From the NCBI RefSeq assembly GCF_016862095.1, contig NZ_BOMH01000017.1, positions 186,001 to 250,000 of the forward strand: DNA of 64,000 nucleotides, read 5' to 3'. This DNA comes from Actinoplanes cyaneus. Lineage in GTDB: Bacteria; Actinomycetota; Actinomycetes; Mycobacteriales; Micromonosporaceae. The notes beneath the pieces were generated by a model. It saw nothing but the letters and a program-made list of their open reading frames with translations. It did no database searches and was not told the origin of the DNA. A program made the position numbers and the translations under genes. Below are positions 44,118 through 52,462 of the stretch, one piece after another (within the stretch, counting starts at the first letter, position 1; every line of letters begins with the position of its first letter).

Positions 44118-44408
44118 TTGTCTGTAATCACAACCGTTCTGGTCTATGTGATCATCCCGGCCGCGGTCATCGGCACGGTGGCGGCGCTTGTCTTCGCCGG
44201 CTCCGACAAGACCAGGTCGTCCCGTCGGTACCGTCCGGGGCGGCCGTACGAGTTCGCGCCGATGTGGTTCCTGTCCGCGCCCAGGAGCGTCGCGGCGACG
44301 GACCACGGCCACGCGACTCCGGCGATCGAGCGCGGACTCGTCATCGAGGACAGTTCCGGCGCTCTCGTCCGGCCCGGCCCGACAGGAGGCGCAAGTGACA
44401 AGTGGTGA
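44118..44408 (+). CDS. ctaJ: aa3-type cytochrome oxidase subunit CtaJ-like protein
   Basis: A 96-residue protein from TTG 44118 with GGGGG upstream. An N-terminal membrane helix (VLVYVIIPAAVIGTVAALVF) is followed by SRRYRPGRPYEFAPMWF, which matches the CtaJ subunit described in the mycobacterial respiratory supercomplex. It is coupled to a DUF5130 gene, the same neighbour as in mycobacteria. Probably a small subunit or accessory protein of cytochrome c oxidase. The non-ATG start is somewhat uncertain. Confidence 0.78.
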   Translation: MSVITTVLVYVIIPAAVIGTVAALVFAGSDKTRSSRRYRPGRPYEFAPMWFLSAPRSVAATDHGHATPAIERGLVIEDSSGALVRPGPTGGASDKW

Positions 44409-44778
44409 GCCGGTCGTGGAAGAAAGTCCCTTCACGACCCGTCAGCTGCTGCGCCTGGACGAGGCGCTCCGGATCGCCGACCAGTCGACCGGGCTGACCT
44501 TCAGCATCTACGTCGGCGAGCTCGAGGAGCCGATCCGCGAGTCGGCCGAGAAGCTGCACGCGCAGATCGTCAACCCGCAGAAGGCGGTGCTGCTCGCGGT
44601 CTCGCCGAACCAGCGCAGGCTGGAGATCGTCACGGGCGACGAGGCCCGCAGGCGGATCACCGACCGGGACGCGAAGCTGGCCGCTTTCGGCATGGCGGGC
44701 TCGTTCTCCGGCGGCGACCTGATCGGCGGCCTGATGATCGGCCTCGACCAGCTGGCGTCGCACGCCGGCCGTTCCTAA
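44395..44778 (+). CDS. DUF5130 family protein
   Basis: A 127-residue protein starting at GTG 44395, six bases after GGAGG and 14 bases inside ctaJ. It reads LDEALRIADQSTGLTFSIYVGEL, SAEKLHAQIVNPQKAVLLAV (cut) and VTGDEARRRITDRDA, a TPM-like alpha/beta fold. In mycobacteria the ctaJ/DUF5130 pair is associated with the respiratory supercomplex. It converges with the Uma2 gene, overlapping by four bases. Confidence 0.85.
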   Translation: MTSGEPVVEESPFTTRQLLRLDEALRIADQSTGLTFSIYVGELEEPIRESAEKLHAQIVNPQKAVLLAVSPNQRRLEIVTGDEARRRITDRDAKLAAFGMAGSFSGGDLIGGLMIGLDQLASHAGRS

Positions 44779-45326
44779 AAGGGACCGACCCTCATCGGGT
44801 ACGGGGCGTCGAGCTTCACCTCGGCGCCCTCGATCCGCTGGACCTGGCGGTATGCCGTGCCGTCCAGCGCGTGGACGACCAGCGCCACGCCCGGCTCCAC
44901 CCGCCAGTAGGCCGCGATGCCCGCCGACGCGTAGACCGCCGGCTTGAGCAGCCGGTCGTAACGCTCGGTCTCGGGTGACTCCACCTCGACGACCACTGCC
45001 ACGTCGGCCGGGTCGGCCCAGATGCCCCCGGCGGAGCGCGGCCGCAGCACCGTCACGTCGGGGACCAGGTTGCTCGTGCCGATCGCCACGCCGAGCCGGG
45101 CGCACACCCACCAGCCCGGCGGCGCCGCCGACCGCAGCGCGACCACCACCTCGTCGACCGTGGCGTCGTGTGCCGGCGTGGCCGGCGGGGTGACGTGCAG
45201 GCCGCCGTCGACGATCTCGTAACGGTGCCCGTCCTGCGGGAAAAGGTGAAGGTCGGGCTCGGTCCAGTGGCCGTCCGGAGCGCTCCACCGCACCGGTGGA
45301 CCCTGGCTCAGCATCGTCACGGGCAC
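44775..45326 (-). CDS. Uma2 family (DUF820) endonuclease-like protein
   Basis: A 183-residue PD-(D/E)xK-fold protein. The core is visible as LVPDVTVLRP, VAVVVEVESPETERYDR and KPAVYASAGIAAYWRVE (ending in a strand), with Asp, Glu-x-Glu and Lys placed as in the family. Uma2 proteins are widespread in actinomycetes and cyanobacteria; their function is unknown. Stands alone between convergent ctaJ-DUF5130 and the pepN terminator. Confidence 0.85.
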   Translation of the reverse strand: MPVTMLSQGPPVRWSAPDGHWTEPDLHLFPQDGHRYEIVDGGLHVTPPATPAHDATVDEVVVALRSAAPPGWWVCARLGVAIGTSNLVPDVTVLRPRSAGGIWADPADVAVVVEVESPETERYDRLLKPAVYASAGIAAYWRVEPGVALVVHALDGTAYRQVQRIEGAEVKLDAPYPMRVGPF

Positions 45327-45388
45327 CTCCTCAGCCGGGTTGTCAGCCTACCCACCGAGCGTCGATGCAACTTGCATACGCAGGAAAA

Positions 45389-45420
45389 ACGGCCCCATCC
45401 AGCGAACTGGACGGGGCCGT
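45389..45420 (-). terminator. Rho-independent terminator after pepN
   Basis: On the minus strand a 14-bp stem (one mismatch) closes a TTCG tetraloop and is followed directly by TTTTT. It lies 19 bp after the pepN stop and is the clearest canonical terminator in the window. Confidence 0.85.
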
Positions 45421-45439
45421 CGGCGTGCCTTTCATCCGG

Positions 45440-47998
45440 TCAGGACGATGCGCTGTCCTTGGCCCGGGCCTTGAGCGCCCGCAGGATCCCGTCCCGGCCC
45501 TCGGCGACCAGCCGCCGCAGCGACGCCGGGTGCCCGTCCTGGGCCAGCCAGGCGTCGGTCAGGGCGACCGTCTCCTCGCTGATCTGGAACGTCGGGTAGG
45601 CCAGGGTCGCGAACTCCTGCGCCGGCTCGCTGTCCGACCGGGCCCAGACCTCACCGACCACGGCGAAGAACTTCTCCGCGTACGGCGCGGTGAGCTCCAC
45701 CTGGCGGGTGCTCTGGAAGCCCTGCAGCAGCGACCGGTTCAGCCAGTTCGGCGGGGTCTGCGGCCCGGTCAGCTCGGCCCACACGCGGGCCTTGTTCTCA
45801 GGGGTCGGCAGCAGCGCGCGGGCGATCGCGGCCTCCCGCTCGCCGCTGGCGGTCTTGTCCGCGGCCAGCTCGTCGTCGATCTCGGACTCGGGCGCCACCC
45901 CGATCGCGGCGAGCGCCTGCAGCAGCGACCAGCGCAGCTCGGTGTCGACGACCAGGCCCTCTGGCTTGTCCCCGCCGCCGAGCCAGCCGCTCAGCACCGC
46001 GGCCTGCTCCGGCGTACGCGCCGCGGTGATGTAGGCGCGCGCCCAGGTGAGCTGCCATCCGCTGCCCGGCTCGGCCGCGGCGAGCTGGGTCTGCGCCAGC
46101 TTCGCCAGCATCGCCCAGCCCTCCGGCGCCCACGCCGGGTCGGCGAAGCTGACCAGCGCGCTGGCCGCCTGCCGCAGCGTGGCGGTGGTCAGGTTGATGT
46201 CGCTCTCGGCCGGCAGGCCGGAGACGACCAGCTGGACGTAGTCGCGCGCGGCCAGCTCGGCGTCGCGCAGCATGTCCCACGCGGCGGCCCAGCACAGCGC
46301 CCGCGGCAGCGCCGAGTCGAACCCGGCGATGTGGTTGACCAGCACGCCCAGCGAGCGCTCGTCGAGACGCAGTTTCGCGTACGTCAGGTCGTCGTCGTTG
46401 AGCAGCAGCACGTCCGGCGCCTTGACCCCGGCCAGCGCCGTGATCTCGGTGCGCTCGCCCGCGACGTCCACCTCGAGGCGCTCACGCCGTACGAGCTGGT
46501 CGCCCTGAAGGTCGTAGAGGCCGATCCCGATCCGGTGGGTACGCAGCGTCGGGTAGTCGGCCGGCGCCTCCTGCAGCACCGTCACGCTGGTGTACCGCTC
46601 CTGGTCGTCCAGCTCGACGACCGGGCGCAGCGTGTTGACCTGCGCGGTCTCCAGCCACTGCGCGGCGAACTTGCGCAGCTCGCGGCCGGACGCCGTCTCC
46701 AGCTCGGTGAGCAGGTCGTCGAAGGTGGCGTTGCCCCACGCGTGCTTGGTGAAGTAGGCGCGCAGGCCGGTGACGAACGGGTCCAGCCCGACGTACGCGA
46801 CGAGCTGCTTGATGACGCTGGCGCCCTTGGCGTACGTGATGCCGTCGAAGTTGACCTCGACCGCCTCCAGGTCCGGCATCTCGCAGTAGACCGGGTGCGT
46901 GGAGGAGAGCTGGTCCTGCCGGTAGCCCCAGGACTTGCGGATCGACAGGAACGTCGACCAGGCGTCGGTGAACCGGGTGGCGTGCGTGTTGCACCAGTGG
47001 CTGGCCCACTCGGCGAACGACTCGTTCAGCCACAGGTCGTTCCACCAGCGCATGGTGACCAGGTCGCCGAACCACATGTGGGCGAGCTCGTGCAGGATCG
47101 TGTTGGCCCGCTGCTCGTACTCGTAGTCGGTGACCTGCGACCGGAAGATGTAGTGCGCCTCGGCGTGCGTGACGCAGCCGAAGTTCTCCATCGCGCCGGC
47201 GTTGAAGTCCGGCACCCAGAGCTGGTCGTACTTCGGCAGCGGGTACCGCACGCCGAACTGCTCGTGGAAGAAGTCGAAGCCCTGCTTGGTGATCAGGAAC
47301 AGGTCGTCGGCGTCCAGGTAGCGGGCCATCGAGGCGCGGCAGAACACGCCCAGCTCGATGCCGTCGTGCGAGTCGCGGACCTCGTGGTACGGCCCCGCGC
47401 AGATCGCCGTGATGTAGGTGCTCATCCGGGGCGAGGTGGTGAAGTGGACCGTCCGCGCGCCAGTCCCGGCCGGCTCCTCGGAGGCGACCGGCATGTTCGA
47501 GACCACCTTCCAGTGGTCCGGCGCGGTCGCGTGCCAGGTGAAGGCGCTCTTCAGGTCGGGCTGGTCGAACGCCGCGTAGACGCGCTGGGCGTCCGCGGTC
47601 TCGAACTGGCTGTAGAGGTAGATCTCGGAGTCGACCGGGTCGACGCTGCGCTGCAGGCCCTGCCCGCTCGCCGAGTAGGCGAAGTAGCCCTCGACGACCA
47701 GGACGTTCTTCTCCGCCAGGCCGGGCAGGGGCAGGCCCTTCTCCGCCGACCAGGTGCTCAGGTCGAGCGGCCGCCCGTTCAGCGTGGCGCTGGTCAGCCT
47801 GACCGCCGCGGCCTCGATGAACGTCTCCGCACCGGGCTCGGTGCAATCGAACGAAACGGTGGTGGTGGAGCGGAAGGTCTCGGACCCGGGATTGCCGTTT
47901 CCGTCGGTCAGATCGAGGGCGATGTCGTACCCGGTCACCTCGAGCAATCGACTCCGCTCCGCAGCCTCGACCTGGGTCAGGTTGTGAACACCGGCCAC
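45440..47998 (-). CDS. pepN: Aminopeptidase N (M1 family)
   Basis: An 852-residue cytoplasmic zinc aminopeptidase from GTG 47998, five bases after AAGGAGAG. The substrate-binding motif GAMENFG and the zinc motif HELAHMWFGDLVT, with the downstream Glu in NESFAEW, are intact. The C-terminal half is the ERAP1_C-like helical domain. It releases N-terminal residues from peptides. Length and motifs fit actinobacterial PepN. Confidence 0.96.
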   Translation of the reverse strand: MAGVHNLTQVEAAERSRLLEVTGYDIALDLTDGNGNPGSETFRSTTTVSFDCTEPGAETFIEAAAVRLTSATLNGRPLDLSTWSAEKGLPLPGLAEKNVLVVEGYFAYSASGQGLQRSVDPVDSEIYLYSQFETADAQRVYAAFDQPDLKSAFTWHATAPDHWKVVSNMPVASEEPAGTGARTVHFTTSPRMSTYITAICAGPYHEVRDSHDGIELGVFCRASMARYLDADDLFLITKQGFDFFHEQFGVRYPLPKYDQLWVPDFNAGAMENFGCVTHAEAHYIFRSQVTDYEYEQRANTILHELAHMWFGDLVTMRWWNDLWLNESFAEWASHWCNTHATRFTDAWSTFLSIRKSWGYRQDQLSSTHPVYCEMPDLEAVEVNFDGITYAKGASVIKQLVAYVGLDPFVTGLRAYFTKHAWGNATFDDLLTELETASGRELRKFAAQWLETAQVNTLRPVVELDDQERYTSVTVLQEAPADYPTLRTHRIGIGLYDLQGDQLVRRERLEVDVAGERTEITALAGVKAPDVLLLNDDDLTYAKLRLDERSLGVLVNHIAGFDSALPRALCWAAAWDMLRDAELAARDYVQLVVSGLPAESDINLTTATLRQAASALVSFADPAWAPEGWAMLAKLAQTQLAAAEPGSGWQLTWARAYITAARTPEQAAVLSGWLGGGDKPEGLVVDTELRWSLLQALAAIGVAPESEIDDELAADKTASGEREAAIARALLPTPENKARVWAELTGPQTPPNWLNRSLLQGFQSTRQVELTAPYAEKFFAVVGEVWARSDSEPAQEFATLAYPTFQISEETVALTDAWLAQDGHPASLRRLVAEGRDGILRALKARAKDSASS

Positions 47999-48077
47999 GT
48001 GCACTCTCCTTCGAGCTGACTGCTTTTCCTCGCAGCCTATGCGCCGTCCGCCCCCAATGCGGTGGCAGGATCGATCC

Positions 48078-48704
48078 ATGACTGAACGCGCCACCGTCGA
48101 CATGTGGTTCGACCCGATCTGCCCGTGGGCCTGGATGACCTCACGCTGGTTGCTCGAGGTGGAGAAGGTGCGCCCCCTCGACGTCCGTTTCAACGTGATG
48201 AGCCTGTCCGTCCTGAACGAGGGCCGGGACCTGCCCGAGCAGTACCAGGAGCTGATGACCCGCGGCTGGGGCCCGGTCCGGGTCTGCATCGCCGCCGCCG
48301 AGGCAGCGGGGCCGGAGATCCTGCGCGATCTCTACACCGCTCTCGGCACCCGGATCCACCTGCAGAAGTACGAGTTGGACGAGAAGCTGTTCCGGGAGGC
48401 CCTGACCGAGGTCGGCCTCGACCCGGAGCTGGCCGCCGCCGCGCTCACCGACGAGCGCGACGAGGCCCTGCGGGCCAGCCACGACGCCGGCATGAAGCCG
48501 GTCGGCACGGACGTGGGCACCCCGGTGATCCACGCCCCGGGCCCGGAGGCAGGTTCCACCGTCGCGTTCTTCGGCCCGGTGGTCACGCCGGCGCCGAAGG
48601 GTGAGGCCGCCGGCAAGTTGTGGGACGGCGTCGTCCTGGTCGCCGGAACTCCCGGCTTCTACGAGCTGAAGCGCAGCCGCGACATCGGTCCGATTTTCGA
48701 CTGA
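48078..48704 (+). CDS. DsbA-like mycothiol-dependent nitroreductase (Rv2466c family)
   Basis: A 208-residue thioredoxin-fold protein from ATG 48078. The active site reads DPICPWAWMTSRW: the N-terminal Cys is present, but the second Cys of the CPWC motif is Ala. A single-Cys mechanism with mycothiol, as proposed for this family, is therefore likely. Helical insertion typical of DsbA/FrnE proteins follows, and the C-terminus ends GFYELKRSRDIGPIFD. Divergent from pepN by ~80 bp. Confidence 0.85.
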   Translation: MTERATVDMWFDPICPWAWMTSRWLLEVEKVRPLDVRFNVMSLSVLNEGRDLPEQYQELMTRGWGPVRVCIAAAEAAGPEILRDLYTALGTRIHLQKYELDEKLFREALTEVGLDPELAAAALTDERDEALRASHDAGMKPVGTDVGTPVIHAPGPEAGSTVAFFGPVVTPAPKGEAAGKLWDGVVLVAGTPGFYELKRSRDIGPIFD

Positions 48705-48969
48705 ATCGCCACCTGACCGTCCGCGGCGTCGTTGGATGGAGTGATGTACACCTCATCCAGCGACGCCGCCGGGATGACCATCGGCGTCCAACGCGAAGTA
48801 TGGGCTGATTTGTCCCCTGAGCTGGCGGGACTCGTCGCCCCGCCGATCGTCGTGACGGCCCGGCCAGCGCAACGCCCGGTGAACGCGCATCGACGTGCGC
48901 AGTTGAGCCGGTCACGCGGGAACATGCCGGTGGGCAGGCACCGGCGGCCCGCCGGGTAAATTCCCTGCC

Positions 48970-50166
48970 ATGACGGTCGTGCACCCGATCAGCCGGGCCT
49001 GGATCACCACTGGCGGTACCGGAGCCCAGAACTACGACGAGTTCGCCGACGACGCCGAAATCACCGACATCATCGCTGCCAACCCGCACAGCTCGTTGGC
49101 CGTGGAAATGCCGCATCTCGCGCCCGAGTCCCTCGGCCGGACCTTCGCAGAGTCTCTCCCGGACGCCGTCGTCCGGCTGGAGCGCGACAAGTCCGAGGGC
49201 CACTACCGGCAGGCTGAGCACGTCGTGGTGCTCTACCGGATCACCGCGAAGGACGAGGCCCCCGCCTACGGCCTGTGGAGCATGGTCGACACCGGCCAGA
49301 TCTCCACCAGCGCCGACGAGCCGGGCCTGGTCATCCGCAACGAGGACGTCTTCATCGCCAAGGTGCGCGAGCGGGTCGCACTCGCCGAGTCGCTGCAGAC
49401 CCTGCTCTCCCCGGTGCTGCTGTTGCAGACCGGCAAGGGGGAGGAGCTGCACGCGGCCCTCGCCGGCGCCTGCGACGCCGCGGGCGAGCCGGAGGCCACC
49501 GACACCGACCAGACCGGCCGGGTCCACGCCATCTGGACGATCGGCGCCGGCGAGCTGCAGGACAGGCTCACCGCGCTGGCCGGCGGCGGCGAGCTGGTCG
49601 TCGCCGACGGCAACCACCGCAGCCTGGCCGCGCAGACCGGTGGCCTGCCGCGCTTCCTCGCGGTGATCACCACCCCCGCGTCGGTCGCCATCCAGCCCTA
49701 CAATCGCCTGATCAGCGAGCTCCCGGCGACGCCGGCCGAGCTGATCGAGCGCCTGCGCGCGGCCGGTGCGACGGTCACCGAGCTGTCGCGGGCCGCCGGG
49801 CTTCCCGGCAAAGCGACGATCGAGATGTACGCCGGGGGCCGGTCCTACACGGTGGCCCTCCCGTCCGACCCGGCCGGCAGCGCGGTGGAGAACCTGGATC
49901 ACGCCCTCGTCGAGCGGGTCCTGCTGCGCGACGTGCTCGGGCTGGACCCGGGTGACAAGCGGATCTCCTACATCGGTGGTGACTACCCGGTCGAGTGGCT
50001 GCGTGGCGAGGTCGACGCCGGTCGCGCCGAGCTGGCCGTCCTGATCGCCCCGGTGACCGTGGAGGACTTCGTCGCGGTCAACCTGGCCCGGCTGAAGCTG
50101 CCGCGCAAGAGCACCTGGTTCACGCCCAAGGCGCGGGGCGGCCTCGTCCTCGCCCAGCTCGGCTGA
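48970..50166 (+). CDS. DUF1015 family protein
   Basis: A 398-residue protein starting at ATG 48970. Family marks are VVADGNHRSLAAQTG in the middle and the end KSTWFTPKARGGLVLAQL. DUF1015 proteins are common in bacteria and of unknown function, sometimes near serine/phosphoserine metabolism. The next ATG overlaps its stop (TGATG), so it is coupled to the hydrolase. The 265-bp gap upstream contains only weak short frames. Confidence 0.9.
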   Translation: MTVVHPISRAWITTGGTGAQNYDEFADDAEITDIIAANPHSSLAVEMPHLAPESLGRTFAESLPDAVVRLERDKSEGHYRQAEHVVVLYRITAKDEAPAYGLWSMVDTGQISTSADEPGLVIRNEDVFIAKVRERVALAESLQTLLSPVLLLQTGKGEELHAALAGACDAAGEPEATDTDQTGRVHAIWTIGAGELQDRLTALAGGGELVVADGNHRSLAAQTGGLPRFLAVITTPASVAIQPYNRLISELPATPAELIERLRAAGATVTELSRAAGLPGKATIEMYAGGRSYTVALPSDPAGSAVENLDHALVERVLLRDVLGLDPGDKRISYIGGDYPVEWLRGEVDAGRAELAVLIAPVTVEDFVAVNLARLKLPRKSTWFTPKARGGLVLAQLG

Positions 50167-51083
50167 TGCTGCACCCGCAGGTGACGGCGGCGGCGGCCCA
50201 TCGCCGCCGCCCCACCGCCGACGTGCTGGCGGCCGGGCCCTACGAGCGGCTGCAGTTCGCCCGTGCGGCGATGGAGGAGGCCGTCGAGGCGGAGACCGGG
50301 CCGGCCCTGCCGCTGCCGGTCGTCGCCGACCTGGACGCCGACGGGGTGCCGTGCCGGCTCTACGCCACCCGGTTCGGCGCGCCGGTCTTCGTCTACCTGC
50401 ACGGCGGCGGCTGGTGCTACGGCAGCATCGAGACCGTGGACCGGTTCTGCCGCCGGGTCGCCGACCGGTCCGGCCTGGCGGTGCTGTCGGTGGGTTACCG
50501 GCTCGCCCCGGAGCATGTGCACCCGGCCGCGCTCGACGACGTCGCGGTCGTGCTCGACCACGTCCGTAAGAACGGGGCCGAGCTGGGCGTCGACCCGTCC
50601 CGGCTGGCGATCGGCGGGGACAGCGCGGGCGGCCAGCTCGCCACGGTCACCGCGCGCCGGCAGCGGGACGCCGCCACCCCGCTGGACTTCCAGGCGCTGA
50701 TCTACCCGGCGATCGACCCGCTCACCTCCGCCGAGTCGTACGACGAGGTGGGGGAGTACGGGCTGGACCGCGCCTCGATGAAACTGGCCTGGGAGACGTT
50801 CGTCCCGGACCCGATGCGGCGGCTCACCCCGGACGTGGCGCCGCTCGCCGTCGCCGACCTGTCCGGCATGCCCTCCACGCTGATCATCACGGCGGAGTAC
50901 GACGCGCTGCGCGACGAGGGCGCCGATTACGCGGATGCGCTGGTCAGTGCCGGGGTGCCGGTCGTGCACACCCGCTACATGGGCGTGAACCACGGTTTCG
51001 CCCGCAAGATCTCCACGATCGACGCGGCGCGGGCGGCCGCCGACCAGGTCGCCGCCGCCCTGCGCGCCGCGCTCACGTTCTGA
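50166..51083 (+). CDS. Alpha/beta hydrolase (hormone-sensitive-lipase type)
   Basis: A 305-residue hydrolase with the HSL family motifs: HGGGWCYGS for the oxyanion hole, GGDSAGGQLA for the Ser nucleophile, and late Asp/His in TAEYDALRDEG and VNHGF. It probably hydrolyses short-chain esters in the cytoplasm. Coupled to the DUF1015 gene. Converges with rpiA, with only six bases between stops. Confidence 0.9.
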   Translation: MLHPQVTAAAAHRRRPTADVLAAGPYERLQFARAAMEEAVEAETGPALPLPVVADLDADGVPCRLYATRFGAPVFVYLHGGGWCYGSIETVDRFCRRVADRSGLAVLSVGYRLAPEHVHPAALDDVAVVLDHVRKNGAELGVDPSRLAIGGDSAGGQLATVTARRQRDAATPLDFQALIYPAIDPLTSAESYDEVGEYGLDRASMKLAWETFVPDPMRRLTPDVAPLAVADLSGMPSTLIITAEYDALRDEGADYADALVSAGVPVVHTRYMGVNHGFARKISTIDAARAAADQVAAALRAALTF

Positions 51084-51089
51084 CCGGTT

Positions 51090-51791
51090 CTATCCGGCCA
51101 GGATCAGCTCGAAGTCGTACCCGAAGAAGAGGCCCGTCTCGACGACGCCCGACATCTGCTTCAGGCGGGTGTGGGCGTCGTCGGTGATCTCGCTGAACGT
51201 CAGGTCCAGGGTCAGGTTGCCGCGCTCGGTGATGACCGGGCCGTCCTTGCCGCCGGCCGGGCGCAGCACGACGTCCTCCAGCCCGGGGAAGCCCTCGAGC
51301 TTCTCGAAGATCAGGCTGAGCGCGGCCGGGTCGATCTCCACCGGGGCCGCGAAGTTCTGCCCCAGCCGGTCCACGATCTTGGACCGGTCGACCACGATGA
51401 ACGCCTTCGGCGCCGCGGCCATCATCAGCTTCTCCTGGTAGAGCGCGCCGCCCCGGCCCTTGATCAGCCGCTTCTTCGCGTCCACCTCGTCGGCGCCGTC
51501 GAAGCACCAGTCCGGCCGGACCTCGTTGAGCGTCGCGGTGCGCAGGCCCAGCGCGGCACACGCGTTCGCCACCTCGATCGACGTCGGGATCGCGGTGAAG
51601 GAGAGCCCCTCCCTCTCCGCGCGGGACGCGAGGGCCTGCAGGGTCAGGAAGCTCGTCGAGCCCGAGCCGATGCCGACCGTCTGCCCGTCCTGCAGCTCGG
51701 CGGCCAGCCGCGCCGCCCCCTCCCGCTTGGCTTCCTCGTTCTTGATGACACCTGACCAGGTCAGGCCGTTGGGGCGGTTCTTCCACTGCAT
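51090..51791 (-). CDS. rpiA: Ribose-5-phosphate isomerase A
   Basis: A 233-residue enzyme from ATG 51791 (a GTG at 51833 would add 14 residues). It contains VGIGSGSTSFLTLQAL, TSIEVANACAALGL, the FDGADEVDAKKRLIKGRGGA active-site region (split) and the catalytic Glu in KLMMAA...context. It interconverts ribose-5-P and ribulose-5-P in the pentose phosphate pathway. Downstream of the Pro/Ala-rich gene on the same strand. Confidence 0.93.
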   Translation of the reverse strand: MQWKNRPNGLTWSGVIKNEEAKREGAARLAAELQDGQTVGIGSGSTSFLTLQALASRAEREGLSFTAIPTSIEVANACAALGLRTATLNEVRPDWCFDGADEVDAKKRLIKGRGGALYQEKLMMAAAPKAFIVVDRSKIVDRLGQNFAAPVEIDPAALSLIFEKLEGFPGLEDVVLRPAGGKDGPVITERGNLTLDLTFSEITDDAHTRLKQMSGVVETGLFFGYDFELILAG

Positions 51792-51840
51792 GTGATGGCA
51801 ACCGTTTCCAGGAGCGGTCGGATGGTCATCCACATGGTAA

Positions 51841-52365
51841 TCAGCGCCGCGGCAGATCCTCCCGGGGCAACCAATTCCGCCGTACGATCACCAGATCGCG
51901 CTCGGCGGCCGCCAGATCGGCCTCGCTGGGCCGGCACGCGTCCCGCGCGCGCAGTGCGGCGCCCACACTGACCTGCGACGACCCCGACCCGACCAGACCG
52001 CGCAGGCCGCGCTCGGCCTCCCGGTCCTCGGTGTTGCCGCCGGCGGTGGGAGCGGGCCGCTTCGCCGGCCGGGCGAACGACTTGGGCGCGGGCCCGGGCA
52101 CCGGCGGCGCGGTGGGCACCGCCGGCACGGGCGGTGCCGTGGACGCCACCGGCGGGGCAGGAACCGGCGGCGCGGCGGGAACCGGAGCGGCAGGAACCGG
52201 AGCGGTAGGCGCCGGAGCGGCAGGAACCGGTGGGCCAGGAATCGGAGCGCTGGGAACCGGCGGCGTGGCGGGAGGCGCAGGCACCGGGATCACGGGCTCC
52301 TCCGGCGCGGCGCTCGCCTCGGAGGAAAGGCGCACACGGCGGCGGCGACGCTCGGGCTCAGCCAT
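51841..52365 (-). CDS. Proline/alanine-rich hypothetical protein (174 aa)
   Basis: Starts at ATG 52365 with a charged head (MAEPERRRRRVRLSSEASAA). About 75 residues of PVPAAP/PIPGPP-type repeats follow, then a conserved-looking C-terminal helical piece with GLRGLVGSGSSQVSVGAALRA and ERDLVIVRRNWLPRED. The latter probably forms the functional domain, with the repeats as an extended linker. No family recognised. Confidence 0.6.
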   Translation of the reverse strand: MAEPERRRRRVRLSSEASAAPEEPVIPVPAPPATPPVPSAPIPGPPVPAAPAPTAPVPAAPVPAAPPVPAPPVASTAPPVPAVPTAPPVPGPAPKSFARPAKRPAPTAGGNTEDREAERGLRGLVGSGSSQVSVGAALRARDACRPSEADLAAAERDLVIVRRNWLPREDLPRR

Positions 52366-52393
52366 GGCCCGACGTTACCCCGATCCGGTTCCC

Positions 52394-52461
52394 CACCGCC
52401 CGTCGCAGAACGCCGCCCGTCGCAGAACGCCGCCCGTCGTGGAACGCCGCCCGCCGTGGAA
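52394..52461. repeat. 17-bp tandem repeat (four units)
   Basis: Four 17-base units of the type CGCCGCCCGTCGCAGAA fill the gap between the eis-like gene stop and the start of the Pro/Ala-rich gene; units 3 and 4 carry CAG to TGG and T to C changes. This may affect termination of the eis transcript or the promoter of the next gene. Confidence 0.75.
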
Positions 52462-52462
52462 C

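Noticed and set aside
48732..48959. 75-codon plus-strand frame before the DUF1015 gene, and an 88-codon minus-strand frame overlapping it
   Set aside because: Neither has a clear ribosome-binding site or domain, and the ends turn into Arg-rich sequence; left as intergenic.
52394..52461. CRISPR-like array (17-bp units)
   Set aside because: Units are directly adjacent with no spacers and no cas genes; an ordinary tandem repeat.
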